Shown here in pieces: positions 31,808-39,460 of a DNA stretch of 47,115 nucleotides; positions within the stretch are counted from its first letter, which is position 1; each line of letters opens with the position of its first letter. This DNA is from Candidatus Methanophagales archaeon. Its GTDB lineage: Archaea; Halobacteriota; Syntropharchaeia; Alkanophagales; Methanospirareceae. Location: positions 1 through 47,115 of the forward strand of contig JAGLZV010000097.1 in the NCBI GenBank assembly GCA_023131215.1. The letters are read 5' to 3'. Position numbers and translations under genes: made by a program. The notes under the pieces are model-generated. The model ran no database searches. It saw only the letters and a list, made by a program, of their open reading frames with translations, and was not told where the DNA came from.

Positions 31808-31833
31808 CTATATTTAAGTATTTCTATCACCAA
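31808..31833 (-). promoter_or_regulatory. Promoter of the HNH gene, shared with radC and MNT promoters
   Basis: On the minus strand ttggtgatagaaatacttaa-atatag resembles the radC promoter (ttggtgatggaaatatttaa-atag) and the MNT promoter. The TATA box is cttaaatata. The leader to the ATG at 31694 is about 90 nt. Confidence 0.55.
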
Positions 31834-31885
31834 ATCATCATTTGAAGGGACTGCCCTAATTTGCGATTAATTTTTCCATGCAACA

Positions 31886-33268
31886 ATGATGAAAGAGAAA
31901 GAAGAGATAAAAAGGATATGTGAAGAGGTCATAGAGAGAATAAGACCGGCTAAGGAAGAGAGGAGGAAAGTAAAAGCTGTAACAGACCTTATAATCGCGA
32001 AAATAAACAAGAAAGCAGTAGAAATGGGTATAGAAGCCCATGCAATCTCCGTAGGGTCAACCGCAAGAAATACATGGGTAAGTGGCGAAGCGGACATAGA
32101 CATATTCATCATGTTTCCTGCGGATGTGTCAGAAGAGTATTTAAAAGAGAAGGGTCTTGCTCTCGCAAAAAGCATTTCTGATAGATATGAGGAAAGATAT
32201 GCCTCGCATCCTTATATTCACGCTTATTTTTATGATGCAGAAGGAACAGAGCACGAGGCGGACCTGGTGCCCTGCTTTTCGGTAAAAGACGCATCGGGGT
32301 TGAAATCCGCAGTTGACAGGACTCCTTTTCATAATGAATATATTACGGAGAGAATACCTGGGCTGGAAGAGGAAGTGCTACTGTTAAAACGATTTTTGAA
32401 ATCCGCGGGAATTTATGGCTCTGAGCAAAGACGAAAAGGCTTCTCTGGCTATCTTTGCGAACTCCTCATCCTTAGATATTCCTCTTTCGTCGAGCTATTG
32501 AGAAACGCATCGAAGTGGAAATATGGCGAAAGAATAGATATCGAAGGTCGTGGAAAATACAAAGGGGAAGGAAAAGACCCACTTATTGTAATAGACCCCG
32601 TTGATCCGAACAGGAATGTAGCGGCTGCGGTATCTTTGGATTCTTTTTGCAGGTTAATAGATGCGGCGAGGGATTTTTTGGCGTGTCCTGATGCGAGTTT
32701 CTTCACCATGGAGAAGAAAAAAGAGATGAGCAGGGCTGAATTTGTAAAACTTGTGAAAGAAAGAGGAACAGAGTTCGTAATGGTGCTGTTTGAAGCGCCT
32801 GACGTGGTGGAAGACATATTATTTCCACAGTTGAGAAAAGCAGAAGCATCTGTCACAAGTCTGATAGAAAGAAATGGATTCAGGATATATCGAAGTGATG
32901 TTTCGGTGGAAGGCGACAAAGCGTTTTTGATATTCGAGCTGCTCGTTTGGAATCTCCCAAAAGTAAAAAAGCATGCAGGTCCTCCAGTTACTTCAAAATA
33001 CCATTCTGAGCAGTTCAAAAGCAAATACAAACCCTTTTCTTTCGGAAAAAGAATTGAAAACGGAAGGTATGTGGTAGAGGTAAAGAGAAAATATACGGGT
33101 GCCGTGGAATTGCTGAAGAGCGAGCTGAGATCATGCAGTTTGGGAAAACACGTTTCAGAATCAGTAGATAGGGGGTATGAGGTTTTAAGAAACGAGGAGA
33201 TAAGGTTTTTTGAGGGCGTTGGCTCTTTCTTCAGTGACTATTTTAGCTTTGGCTTTAGCACGGTTTAG
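31886..33268 (+). CDS. cca: Class I (archaeal) CCA-adding tRNA nucleotidyltransferase
   Basis: A 460-residue enzyme. The nucleotidyltransferase signature VGSTARNTWVSGEADIDIFIMF (about 57-78) gives the G-S loop and the D-x-D metal pair; EADLVPCF adds the third acidic residue. The helical central and tail domains follow in the order known for archaeal enzymes, with full length for the family. It adds CCA to tRNA 3' ends; the tRNA gene in this window does not encode CCA, which fits. Two ATGs stand together at the start; no strong ribosome-binding site is visible. Confidence 0.95.
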   Translation: MMKEKEEIKRICEEVIERIRPAKEERRKVKAVTDLIIAKINKKAVEMGIEAHAISVGSTARNTWVSGEADIDIFIMFPADVSEEYLKEKGLALAKSISDRYEERYASHPYIHAYFYDAEGTEHEADLVPCFSVKDASGLKSAVDRTPFHNEYITERIPGLEEEVLLLKRFLKSAGIYGSEQRRKGFSGYLCELLILRYSSFVELLRNASKWKYGERIDIEGRGKYKGEGKDPLIVIDPVDPNRNVAAAVSLDSFCRLIDAARDFLACPDASFFTMEKKKEMSRAEFVKLVKERGTEFVMVLFEAPDVVEDILFPQLRKAEASVTSLIERNGFRIYRSDVSVEGDKAFLIFELLVWNLPKVKKHAGPPVTSKYHSEQFKSKYKPFSFGKRIENGRYVVEVKRKYTGAVELLKSELRSCSLGKHVSESVDRGYEVLRNEEIRFFEGVGSFFSDYFSFGFSTV

Positions 33269-33337
33269 TTTACAATTTATTGTGAGATAGCTATCTTGTA
33301 AAAACGAAATTAAGATACAACTTCGAAATGAGGGAAA

Positions 33338-34501
33338 ATGGGCAGAAGTTCTCGTGAGATGGTTGTAAAGGTCGTCCTTCTGGGTGTAGTGCTGGCGGCT
33401 GTCTCCTTATGTATTTGGTATTACAGTATCCCAACTGAGAGCGACATCCTTGTTCTCGATAAAAGTGTCTTGACCGTGATTTTAGATGACATCCCTGCTA
33501 CCAAGAAAGATGCTATATCTCTGGCACAGGAACGGATTATTAATGCCACTGGCGTTCCGAAACGAAGTTTTGACAGATATTTCACGCTGATAGACACATC
33601 TCACACACAATTTCAATGGCAACTCGTGTACAACGTGACGGGTAACCCTGACTTCACCGTTTTTTTAGTGAAAAAGATACTTCTGGAAGAAGGTTTCGGC
33701 ATCTCGGACAAATATATTGTGGGCATGGTTGGAAGAGATTATTTCGATGCACATTTCAAAAGGAAGTCATTCGAGTCGAACATCGCCTACTACTCTTACA
33801 TCTACGGATACTCACACAACCCAGGTGCAGGTGACTTTGAGCTGTCTATGTGGGTCAGACTTGGAAACGACAGAAGTGTGATTGGACAGCATGTGGTCAC
33901 CACGCCGCAAGAGATTACTGTGAGCAGGGAGCAGGCGATAGATATCGGGAGGGAGAATGGGCTGAAAGACCCTCTGTCAGGTGCTCCTGTTCTGGTTGGC
34001 GGAATAATCTGCTGGAGAGTCGTATGGCAGCATACTCCAACCGCGCGGGACTACGATAATCAGACAGTTTACGGGTTTGATGTCCACTGCACTACTGGAG
34101 AGGTGATAGGCGAGCACAGGTATATTCGACCAACTCCCGCACCACCTCCGCCCATACAGACCGGTCAGATTACGTCCCTCATCGAAAAACTGGGATTTGA
34201 GGACGTAGAAGACGGTGCCATGATACAGGTGAACGTCATGAACAGCGTAGATGAGACGTTTTCCGTTGTTAAAACATTTGGAAGAACAGTTGTGAAAGAG
34301 GGAACAATCGAGAATGCTGACCTTACTCTGTGGATAGACCGCGACATCATCCTGAATGCACTTAAAAGCGATGATGTGGTGAGCTATTTACAGGACAACG
34401 CAACCAGCAGAAACGTAATCGTAGAGCTTCACAAGAACATGGTTCTACTGCAGAAAAAAGGATACATGAGCCTGTACGAAAGAGTGAAAAAAGGTGCGTG
34501 A
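33338..34501 (+). CDS. Membrane-anchored outside protein of unknown function
   Basis: A 387-residue protein with one N-terminal membrane helix (about 9-28) and the rest probably outside the cell. Two regions (about 45-110 and 190-260) have a helix-then-strand order like PepSY repeats (KKDAISLAQERIINATG; SREQAIDIGRENGL, each followed by W-x-V/L-V strands). A proline-rich linker (TPAPPPPIQ) leads to a C-terminal domain ending LWIDRDIILNALKSDD... MSLYERV, faintly similar to SCP2-like lipid-binding domains. None of these is certain. GGAAA precedes the ATG. Confidence 0.55.
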   Translation: MGRSSREMVVKVVLLGVVLAAVSLCIWYYSIPTESDILVLDKSVLTVILDDIPATKKDAISLAQERIINATGVPKRSFDRYFTLIDTSHTQFQWQLVYNVTGNPDFTVFLVKKILLEEGFGISDKYIVGMVGRDYFDAHFKRKSFESNIAYYSYIYGYSHNPGAGDFELSMWVRLGNDRSVIGQHVVTTPQEITVSREQAIDIGRENGLKDPLSGAPVLVGGIICWRVVWQHTPTARDYDNQTVYGFDVHCTTGEVIGEHRYIRPTPAPPPPIQTGQITSLIEKLGFEDVEDGAMIQVNVMNSVDETFSVVKTFGRTVVKEGTIENADLTLWIDRDIILNALKSDDVVSYLQDNATSRNVIVELHKNMVLLQKKGYMSLYERVKKGA

Positions 34502-34682
34502 TAAGGGCATCCTCCTCCAAAAAATCACAAACTCCAAGCATCAAAATCCAAACAATATCAAATATCAAAATTCCAATATCCAAAACCAGAAACTCCATGT
34601 TTTGATTTTTGGATTTAGAATTTGGGATTTATTTGTGATTTAGTGTTTGGGATTTGGATTTTTCTGCTCTTTATTGAGCATG
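34502..34682. repeat. AT-rich imperfect hairpin between convergent genes
   Basis: Runs of ccaaa, atcaaaatt and ccaatat on the left (34530-34595) are answered by ttttgatttttggatttag and similar on the right (34597-34660), giving a long imperfect hairpin. It resembles 13172-13265 in style. It could end transcripts from both sides. Confidence 0.5.
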
Positions 34683-35450
34683 TTACATAATCCTCTTGCA
34701 CACCTCAAGGTAAACCTCCGAAAGATCCCCTTTTCCTTCCCTGAAAACGTCCTTATCCAAACTTATTATTTCGCCTCTTTTTTCGTATGTTTCCTTATCC
34801 CAGAACCTGCACACATCCGGTGTGCCAACCTCATCCGCAAGAATTATACCCTCTCCTTCTTTGCTTCTACCATATTCCAGCTTAAAGTCCGCCAATATTA
34901 TTCCCCTTTGGGTCAAATAAGACTTCATTATACCCCCAATCCTTCTCGTCTCCCTTTTTATATGTTCTATTTCACCTCTGTCCATCCAACCTCTTTCTAT
35001 TATCTCTTCCTCTGTTATCGGTCGATCAACGCTTTCGAACTTAGTGGTAAATTCCAAAAAGCTCTTGGTTAGAGGCATCCCTTCTCTCTTTTCTTCTTGC
35101 ACGAAAAAATCGCCGCTTATATCCACCTCACCTTTTTCATACCTTTTCCATAAAGACCCATACAGGAAGTTCCGAGCTATTACCTCCACCGGCAAAAGAC
35201 TCACTTCCTCCGCCACTAACTCGTTTTGTGGCACATATTCCTTGAAATGTGTTTTTATTCCCTCGGCTTGCAGGAGCTCAAACCAGAAACATGATAATTT
35301 ACAGCAAATTTCCCCTTTGTTCTTAAAGGATGCTTTTTTCCTGCCATCAAACGCGGTAACTCTATCGGTAAATACGAAAACAATATCACCGTTGGGTCTT
35401 CGATAAATGTCCTTCGCTTTTCCACTTCTTATGTACTTTGCCTCGTTCAT
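34683..35450 (-). CDS. purC: Phosphoribosylaminoimidazole-succinocarboxamide synthase
   Basis: A 255-residue SAICAR synthetase. It begins with SGKAKDIYRR and FTDRVTAFDG (ATP-binding region), followed by LPVEVIARNFLYGSLWKRY, the family signature, and later ILADFKLEYGRS and ILADEVGTPDVCRFWD. It joins aspartate to CAIR in purine synthesis using ATP. The length is normal and all signature regions are present. It is divergent from hisB with a shared 91-nt promoter gap. Confidence 0.95.
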   Translation of the reverse strand: MNEAKYIRSGKAKDIYRRPNGDIVFVFTDRVTAFDGRKKASFKNKGEICCKLSCFWFELLQAEGIKTHFKEYVPQNELVAEEVSLLPVEVIARNFLYGSLWKRYEKGEVDISGDFFVQEEKREGMPLTKSFLEFTTKFESVDRPITEEEIIERGWMDRGEIEHIKRETRRIGGIMKSYLTQRGIILADFKLEYGRSKEGEGIILADEVGTPDVCRFWDKETYEKRGEIISLDKDVFREGKGDLSEVYLEVCKRIM

Positions 35451-35541
35451 GTGCTTTTCACATATAAATTACCAGTCTATTTTAAATATACCGATTAATA
35501 ACATACCTATTTATACCTATACATAAGATGGAAGAAAAAAA
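35451..35541. promoter_or_regulatory. Divergent purC-hisB promoter region
   Basis: Two TATA-like boxes face opposite ways: tatatttaaaata (minus, about 35481-35493) for purC and atttatacctat (plus, about 35508-35519) for hisB. No clear operator was found. Confidence 0.5.
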
Positions 35542-36114
35542 ATGAGAACAGCAAGCATAAAAAGGAAGACAAAAGAAACGAATATCGAAGTAGAATTGAA
35601 CCTTGACGGTGTCGGGACGCAGGACATAAGTACAACGATAAAATTCTTTGACCACATGCTCGCAGCTTTTTCAAAACATGGATTTTTTGATCTGGTTGTG
35701 AAGGCAGAGGGGGACTTGAGCCACCACGTCATAGAAGACACCGGGATTGTGTTAGGTGAGGCGTTTAAAAAAGCAATTGGAGGAGTTGAATCTGAGGAAA
35801 GAGAAAAGACCGTGAGGTTTGGCTATGCAATTGTACCGATGGACGAGTCCATTGCAAGATGCGCAGTGGACATAGGGGGTATAGGAGGAGAAGGGAGAAG
35901 TTATAGCGTGTTCGAGGCGGATTTCGGTAAAGAAAGAGTAGAGGATATTAACACTGAGAACATACCACATTTCATCAATTCTTTTGCCATGCATGCAAAC
36001 TTCACCATTCACGTGTATGCAAAGGGTGAGAACGAGCACCACAAGATAGAAGCGATTTTTAAAGCCCTGGGAGTTGCATTAGACAAGGCAACGAGGATGG
36101 AAGAAAGAAGGTAA
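35542..36114 (+). CDS. hisB: Imidazoleglycerol-phosphate dehydratase
   Basis: A 190-residue enzyme with the metal-binding signature repeats FFDHMLAAFSKHG, DLSHHVIEDTGIVLG, and HANFTIHVYAKGENEHHKIEAIFKALG. These His and Glu residues bind the manganese cluster. It dehydrates imidazoleglycerol phosphate in histidine synthesis. Length is standard for the single-function form. GGAAG stands about 8 nt before the ATG. No other his genes are near, as is common in archaea. Confidence 0.95.
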   Translation: MRTASIKRKTKETNIEVELNLDGVGTQDISTTIKFFDHMLAAFSKHGFFDLVVKAEGDLSHHVIEDTGIVLGEAFKKAIGGVESEEREKTVRFGYAIVPMDESIARCAVDIGGIGGEGRSYSVFEADFGKERVEDINTENIPHFINSFAMHANFTIHVYAKGENEHHKIEAIFKALGVALDKATRMEERR

Positions 36115-36169
36115 GCGAAGGAGAGCAAGCACGAAATCTATTGAAGTAGCAATAAGATTGTGGTAAAGT

Positions 36170-36310
36170 TATTTCTTTGATCAAACTTTCTTTACACTTT
36201 TTCTTTTTACAAAACACTTTCTTTCTAAAGAAAGAACCTGTGCTAAGAAAGAGTATAATTCTTTTGGTAAAGCTTTTCTTTCTAAGAAAAGGTTTTTAGT
36301 CAAGGTTTTT
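36170..36310. repeat. AT-rich composite hairpin repeat (copy 2)
   Basis: atttctttgatcaaactttc (36171-36190), ctttctaaagaaag, aacctgtgctaagaaag and ggtaaagcttttctttc follow in the same order as the minus strand of 14391-14555. It lies just upstream of the RFC-like gene, so its hairpins may act as the hisB terminator. Confidence 0.65.
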
Positions 36311-36331
36311 ACCGGAGGTAAAAAAGTTGAA

Positions 36332-37405
36332 ATGTGGACAGAAAAATACCGGCCGAAGAGGTTGGATGAAATCTCAGGGCAAGCCCAGGTGGTGAAACGG
36401 ATAAAAGGGTTTGTCAAGGAAAAAACAATACCAAATCTCTTACTCTGGGGTCAAAAAGGTACAGGTAAGACTTCTCTGGTTTATGCCTTAGCAAAGGAAC
36501 TCTATGGAGAGTTCTACGATGAGAACATCATGCTTATAGAAACCTCTGATTTCGTTGAACAGAGAAAAAAATGGTTAAAAGAGGATAAAAGATTCAAATT
36601 CTTTTACGATGAGCAGAAATCAGCGATAGACATTTTTAAGGAAATGATAAGGGAATATGCAGCGTTGAGACCCATAAATGCCTCTTTCAAATTACTATTT
36701 TTCAGTAACGCTGATTTTCTGCCTGTGAATGCACAGCAAGCGTTGCGGAGGGTTATGGAACGGAGTAACAAAACATGTAGATTCATTTTCGCGACCACAA
36801 AACCCGCTGGTGTAATACCCGCCATAAGGTCAAGATGCCTGAACCTTCACTTCACGCCTTTAGGCAAAAGCGGTGCGCTGGATACATTGATAAAGTCAAT
36901 AGCAGAGGAAGAAGGGGTAAAACTTACAGAAGGTGGTTTAAAAACGCTGCGGGAATATGCGAGAGGCGATGCTGGAGCTGCTATAAATATGCTGGAAGCA
37001 GCAGCAACGGCGACACTGTGGGGTTCTGCCCCACGACCCCGCAAGCCCAGTAAGGGCTTAATTGATGCGCGCAGAATAGAAAAAGTAGTGCGGAATGCGT
37101 TTTTTCAACGGAAGAAAGCAGAGGAGCTGATAGATTCGGCATTTGCATCTCGACATAAAGAAGTGAGAGCGGGATTAGAAATACTGATAAAAGACGAGAG
37201 AATAGGAGGAAGAGAAATTATGCTGGAGATACATGAGGCGTTGCGAAGGAAGATGAAAGCGGGGATGGCAACGGAGGAATCGAAACTATTCGCCAGGCTT
37301 GTTTTATACGAAGGCGAAACCGATTTCAAACTTTGTAATTCTTTAAATCCTATGATACATTTAGAAGAGATGATAATGAAAATGTCAAAAGATATGGGGT
37401 TATGA
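36332..37405 (+). CDS. Replication factor C small-subunit paralogue with a degraded Walker B
   Basis: A 357-residue AAA+ clamp-loader subunit: WTEKYRPKRLDEISGQ (RFC box II), Walker A GQKGTGKTS (40-48), QALRRVMER, and the arginine-finger SRC (167-169). Walker B, normally DEAD, is SNAD (125-128), and the sensor I Asn is replaced (ATTK). It may bind but probably does not hydrolyse ATP, like a subunit that only offers its arginine finger. Residues 230-243 are encoded by the GC-rich double-hairpin repeat, which keeps the frame. GGAGGT lies upstream of the ATG. It likely works with other RFC subunits encoded elsewhere. Confidence 0.85.
   Translation: MWTEKYRPKRLDEISGQAQVVKRIKGFVKEKTIPNLLLWGQKGTGKTSLVYALAKELYGEFYDENIMLIETSDFVEQRKKWLKEDKRFKFFYDEQKSAIDIFKEMIREYAALRPINASFKLLFFSNADFLPVNAQQALRRVMERSNKTCRFIFATTKPAGVIPAIRSRCLNLHFTPLGKSGALDTLIKSIAEEEGVKLTEGGLKTLREYARGDAGAAINMLEAAATATLWGSAPRPRKPSKGLIDARRIEKVVRNAFFQRKKAEELIDSAFASRHKEVRAGLEILIKDERIGGREIMLEIHEALRRKMKAGMATEESKLFARLVLYEGETDFKLCNSLNPMIHLEEMIMKMSKDMGL
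37018..37060 (+). repeat. GC-rich double-hairpin repeat inside the RFC-like gene
   Basis: GTGGGG-ttctg-CCCCAC (37018-37034) followed by gaccccgc and aagccc-agta-agggctt (37043-37059). It matches 13266-13310 closely. It contributes residues W230-L243 (WGSAPRPRKPSKGL) without breaking the frame. Confidence 0.75.
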
Positions 37406-37410
37406 TATCC

Positions 37411-37569
37411 TCACTTCTTCCTCACCCTTATCTCCATCTCCTTCCAGTCCTCCTTCACGCCCTTTAACGCAGAAACCGCACCAGCAATTGCCCTTCCCAT
37501 CACGTTCTGCACGAACTCGTTTGTTCCTATCTCTTCCTTATCCACAAATATCTCCACTTCTACTTCCAT
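37411..37569 (-). CDS. Conserved small protein (52 residues)
   Basis: A short gene read from the ATG at 37569 with AGGAAA upstream. The product starts MEVEVEIFVDKEEIGTNEFV and goes on through MGRAIAGAVSALKGVKEDWKE to a basic strand. The strand-helix-strand pattern, the N-x-F-V and S-L-K-G-V positions, and the end strand look like a small archaeal protein family I have seen as hypothetical. The codon pattern is that of a real gene. It lies downstream of moaA's opposite end and its function is unknown. Confidence 0.65.
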   Translation of the reverse strand: MEVEVEIFVDKEEIGTNEFVQNVMGRAIAGAVSALKGVKEDWKEMEIRVRKK

Positions 37570-37627
37570 TATTTTCCTGCTCCCTCTATAAAATATGGAA
37601 TTGTTACTTATTTTAATTGTAATTGTA

Positions 37628-38632
37628 CTATTTTCTCGTGGAAATCTGTGTAATCTTGTGGTTAGCTAAATTCTTACCAAAAAACGGCTCTCTATATCTC
37701 ATCGCCAGCTTCAATTTGTTTACTATGTGCTCCTCGTCAACGCTCTCTATGGGAACGAGATTATCATTTCTCAGCAAACAGGGCTTTATCTTTCCTTCGG
37801 AGGTTATTCTTAATCGAGAGCAGTTCGCACAGAACTCCGTATTATCTATCGGATGAACAACCTCTACTTCTACGCCATCCACGAAATATTTTCGCCTGTG
37901 CTGCAGCCGTCTCGTTTTTATAGCCGATGCCTTCGATTTGAGTTCCACTTCGACTTCATAAAAGTCAGCTTCATAAGTTAGCATGGAAGGGTTAAAAGAA
38001 GGAATCAATTCTATTAACTGCAAGATTGCCGCTTCTCCACTTCCTCTTTTATTGCACTCACGCAGAAAATCCATCATGCCAACTATCTCATCCTCGTTTA
38101 TTCCTTTTAGGAGAACCATATTCAGCTTGAGCGGCGTAAGACCTGCGTCAATCGCACTGTGAATTCCGTCAATCACCTTTTGGAGATTGTTGCTCGAAGA
38201 GGTGATGAAATCGTATCTTTCCTCTTTAAGCGAATCCAGGCTGACGTTCACCCTATCCAAGCCCGCATCTGCAAGTTCTGCCGCATATTTGCTCAAGAAT
38301 ATGCCATTTGTAGTTGTCGATATGTCATCCTCAAAATCTCTCATGCCCTGAACTATGTCCACGAGGTCATCCCGCATCAAAGGCTCGCCACCTGAAAATT
38401 TTATTTTCCTTATGTCAAAATAATCCGATGCAACTCTTGCTATTTCTATTACGAGTTCAGCACTTATTTCTTCCCTATCTCTTTCCTCTCTTCTCCCTTC
38501 TCCCTCACGATGACAATAGATGCAATTCAAGTTACAGCAGTTCGTGATAGAAAATCTCAAACTCCTTATCTCCCTGCCGTAATCGTCTATTAATCTTTCT
38601 TTCTCCCTTTTTACTTCCTCTTTTGGGTTCAT
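37628..38632 (-). CDS. moaA: GTP 3',8-cyclase, molybdopterin cofactor synthesis
   Basis: A 334-residue radical-SAM enzyme. The first cluster site is C33-x3-C37-x2-C40 (NCCNLNCIYCHRE), with KFSGGEPLMRDD as the SAM GGEP motif. The C-terminal cluster site is FCANCSRLRITSEGKIKPCLL. MoaA converts GTP to the cyclic precursor of the molybdenum/tungsten cofactor, used in archaea for formylmethanofuran dehydrogenase. The last dozen residues (ANHKITQISTRK) are read through a dispersed 27-nt repeat (37630-37656), and the C-terminal double glycine of many bacterial MoaA proteins is absent. Confidence 0.93.
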   Translation of the reverse strand: MNPKEEVKREKERLIDDYGREIRSLRFSITNCCNLNCIYCHREGEGRREERDREEISAELVIEIARVASDYFDIRKIKFSGGEPLMRDDLVDIVQGMRDFEDDISTTTNGIFLSKYAAELADAGLDRVNVSLDSLKEERYDFITSSSNNLQKVIDGIHSAIDAGLTPLKLNMVLLKGINEDEIVGMMDFLRECNKRGSGEAAILQLIELIPSFNPSMLTYEADFYEVEVELKSKASAIKTRRLQHRRKYFVDGVEVEVVHPIDNTEFCANCSRLRITSEGKIKPCLLRNDNLVPIESVDEEHIVNKLKLAMRYREPFFGKNLANHKITQISTRK

Positions 38633-38641
38633 CCTCCAGTT

Positions 38642-39229
38642 TCAGGTGAGTATCATACTTATCATCAATACAACAATCGCAATCCCAAAAATAACTCCAT
38701 ATATCCTCTTATCCCATGCTAACACCTTTTTTCCATCTAATATGCTAATCGGAATCATATTGAAAACAGCCAGCAATGCGTTTATTATCACCCCAAACCA
38801 GCCTATGTCTTTAAAAATACCCGGAGGAGCAAGGATGAAAAGAGGTAAGAAAAGGAAAGCTAATGCCACGTTCATCACCGGACCTGCCAGTGCTATCTTC
38901 CCATTCTCCTCTCTCGTGAGATAAGGATTGAATATCATGACTGCGCCAGGCGCTGCAAATATGAACCCCATAAAAGCTGTTAGTATTGCTACGAGTAACA
39001 TAAAAGGTGCCATCCTGAACTCTGACCATGCACCATATCTCTGAGCAACCACTTTATGAGCGAGTTCATGAAAGATAAATGCGAAGCCAACGGTAACAGC
39101 CGAAATAAAAAATATTGGAAAAAAACTCCGACTGTGCCATCCTCTTAAGAGAATGGCAAAGGCGAAAGAAATAGCCAGCCATGCGATCAAAAGATGTTTT
39201 ATTTCTGTTTCGCTTGTTTTTATCGGCAT
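38642..39229 (-). CDS. Site-2 protease-like M50 membrane protein
   Basis: A 195-residue membrane protein with about five or six helices. Zinc ligands are in FHELAHK (H54, E55, H58) and FNMIPISILDGKKV (the N-x-x-P...D-G motif near residue 160). It is a compact site-2 protease of archaeal type, likely cutting membrane proteins inside the bilayer. It is 9 nt upstream of moaA on the same strand, so the two may be co-transcribed. The substrate is unknown. Confidence 0.87.
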   Translation of the reverse strand: MPIKTSETEIKHLLIAWLAISFAFAILLRGWHSRSFFPIFFISAVTVGFAFIFHELAHKVVAQRYGAWSEFRMAPFMLLVAILTAFMGFIFAAPGAVMIFNPYLTREENGKIALAGPVMNVALAFLFLPLFILAPPGIFKDIGWFGVIINALLAVFNMIPISILDGKKVLAWDKRIYGVIFGIAIVVLMISMILT

Positions 39230-39254
39230 TTTTACCCGGTACTAAGTTAATTAA

Positions 39255-39327
39255 TAGCCCGGGACGGATTCGAACCGACGTCACGAGGTCCAGGGCCTCG
39301 GATGATTGACCTCTACACTACCGGGCT
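39255..39327 (-). tRNA. tRNA-Gln (anticodon CUG), C instead of U at position 33
   Basis: A 73-nt cloverleaf: acceptor AGCCCGG/CCGGGCT with discriminator A; D arm TAGTGTAGAGGTCAATCA; anticodon arm CGAGG-CCCTGGA-CCTCG; T arm GTCGG-TTCGAAT-CCGTC. The anticodon is CTG (positions 34-36), matching archaeal tRNA-Gln, whose D arm it also shares. The base before it is C, not the near-universal U33, and the T stem has one T-T mismatch. CCA is not encoded. TATA-like tttttatatc lies about 25 nt upstream. The gene may be functional or in early decay. Confidence 0.85.
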
Positions 39328-39460
39328 ATTTTCTTATATACACTTTTTGATATAAAAACGTGAAAAAAAGTTTCTTTAAATTTTAAAAAGACTGCTGAAC
39401 TTGGAGTTACTACATATCTCTTAAAGTTTGATCAAAACGCTTCGCAATGCAGTGTCACTG

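Noticed and set aside
32449..33030. 193-codon minus-strand frame opposite the CCA-adding enzyme
   Set aside because: Shadow of the coding strand; no domain signature.
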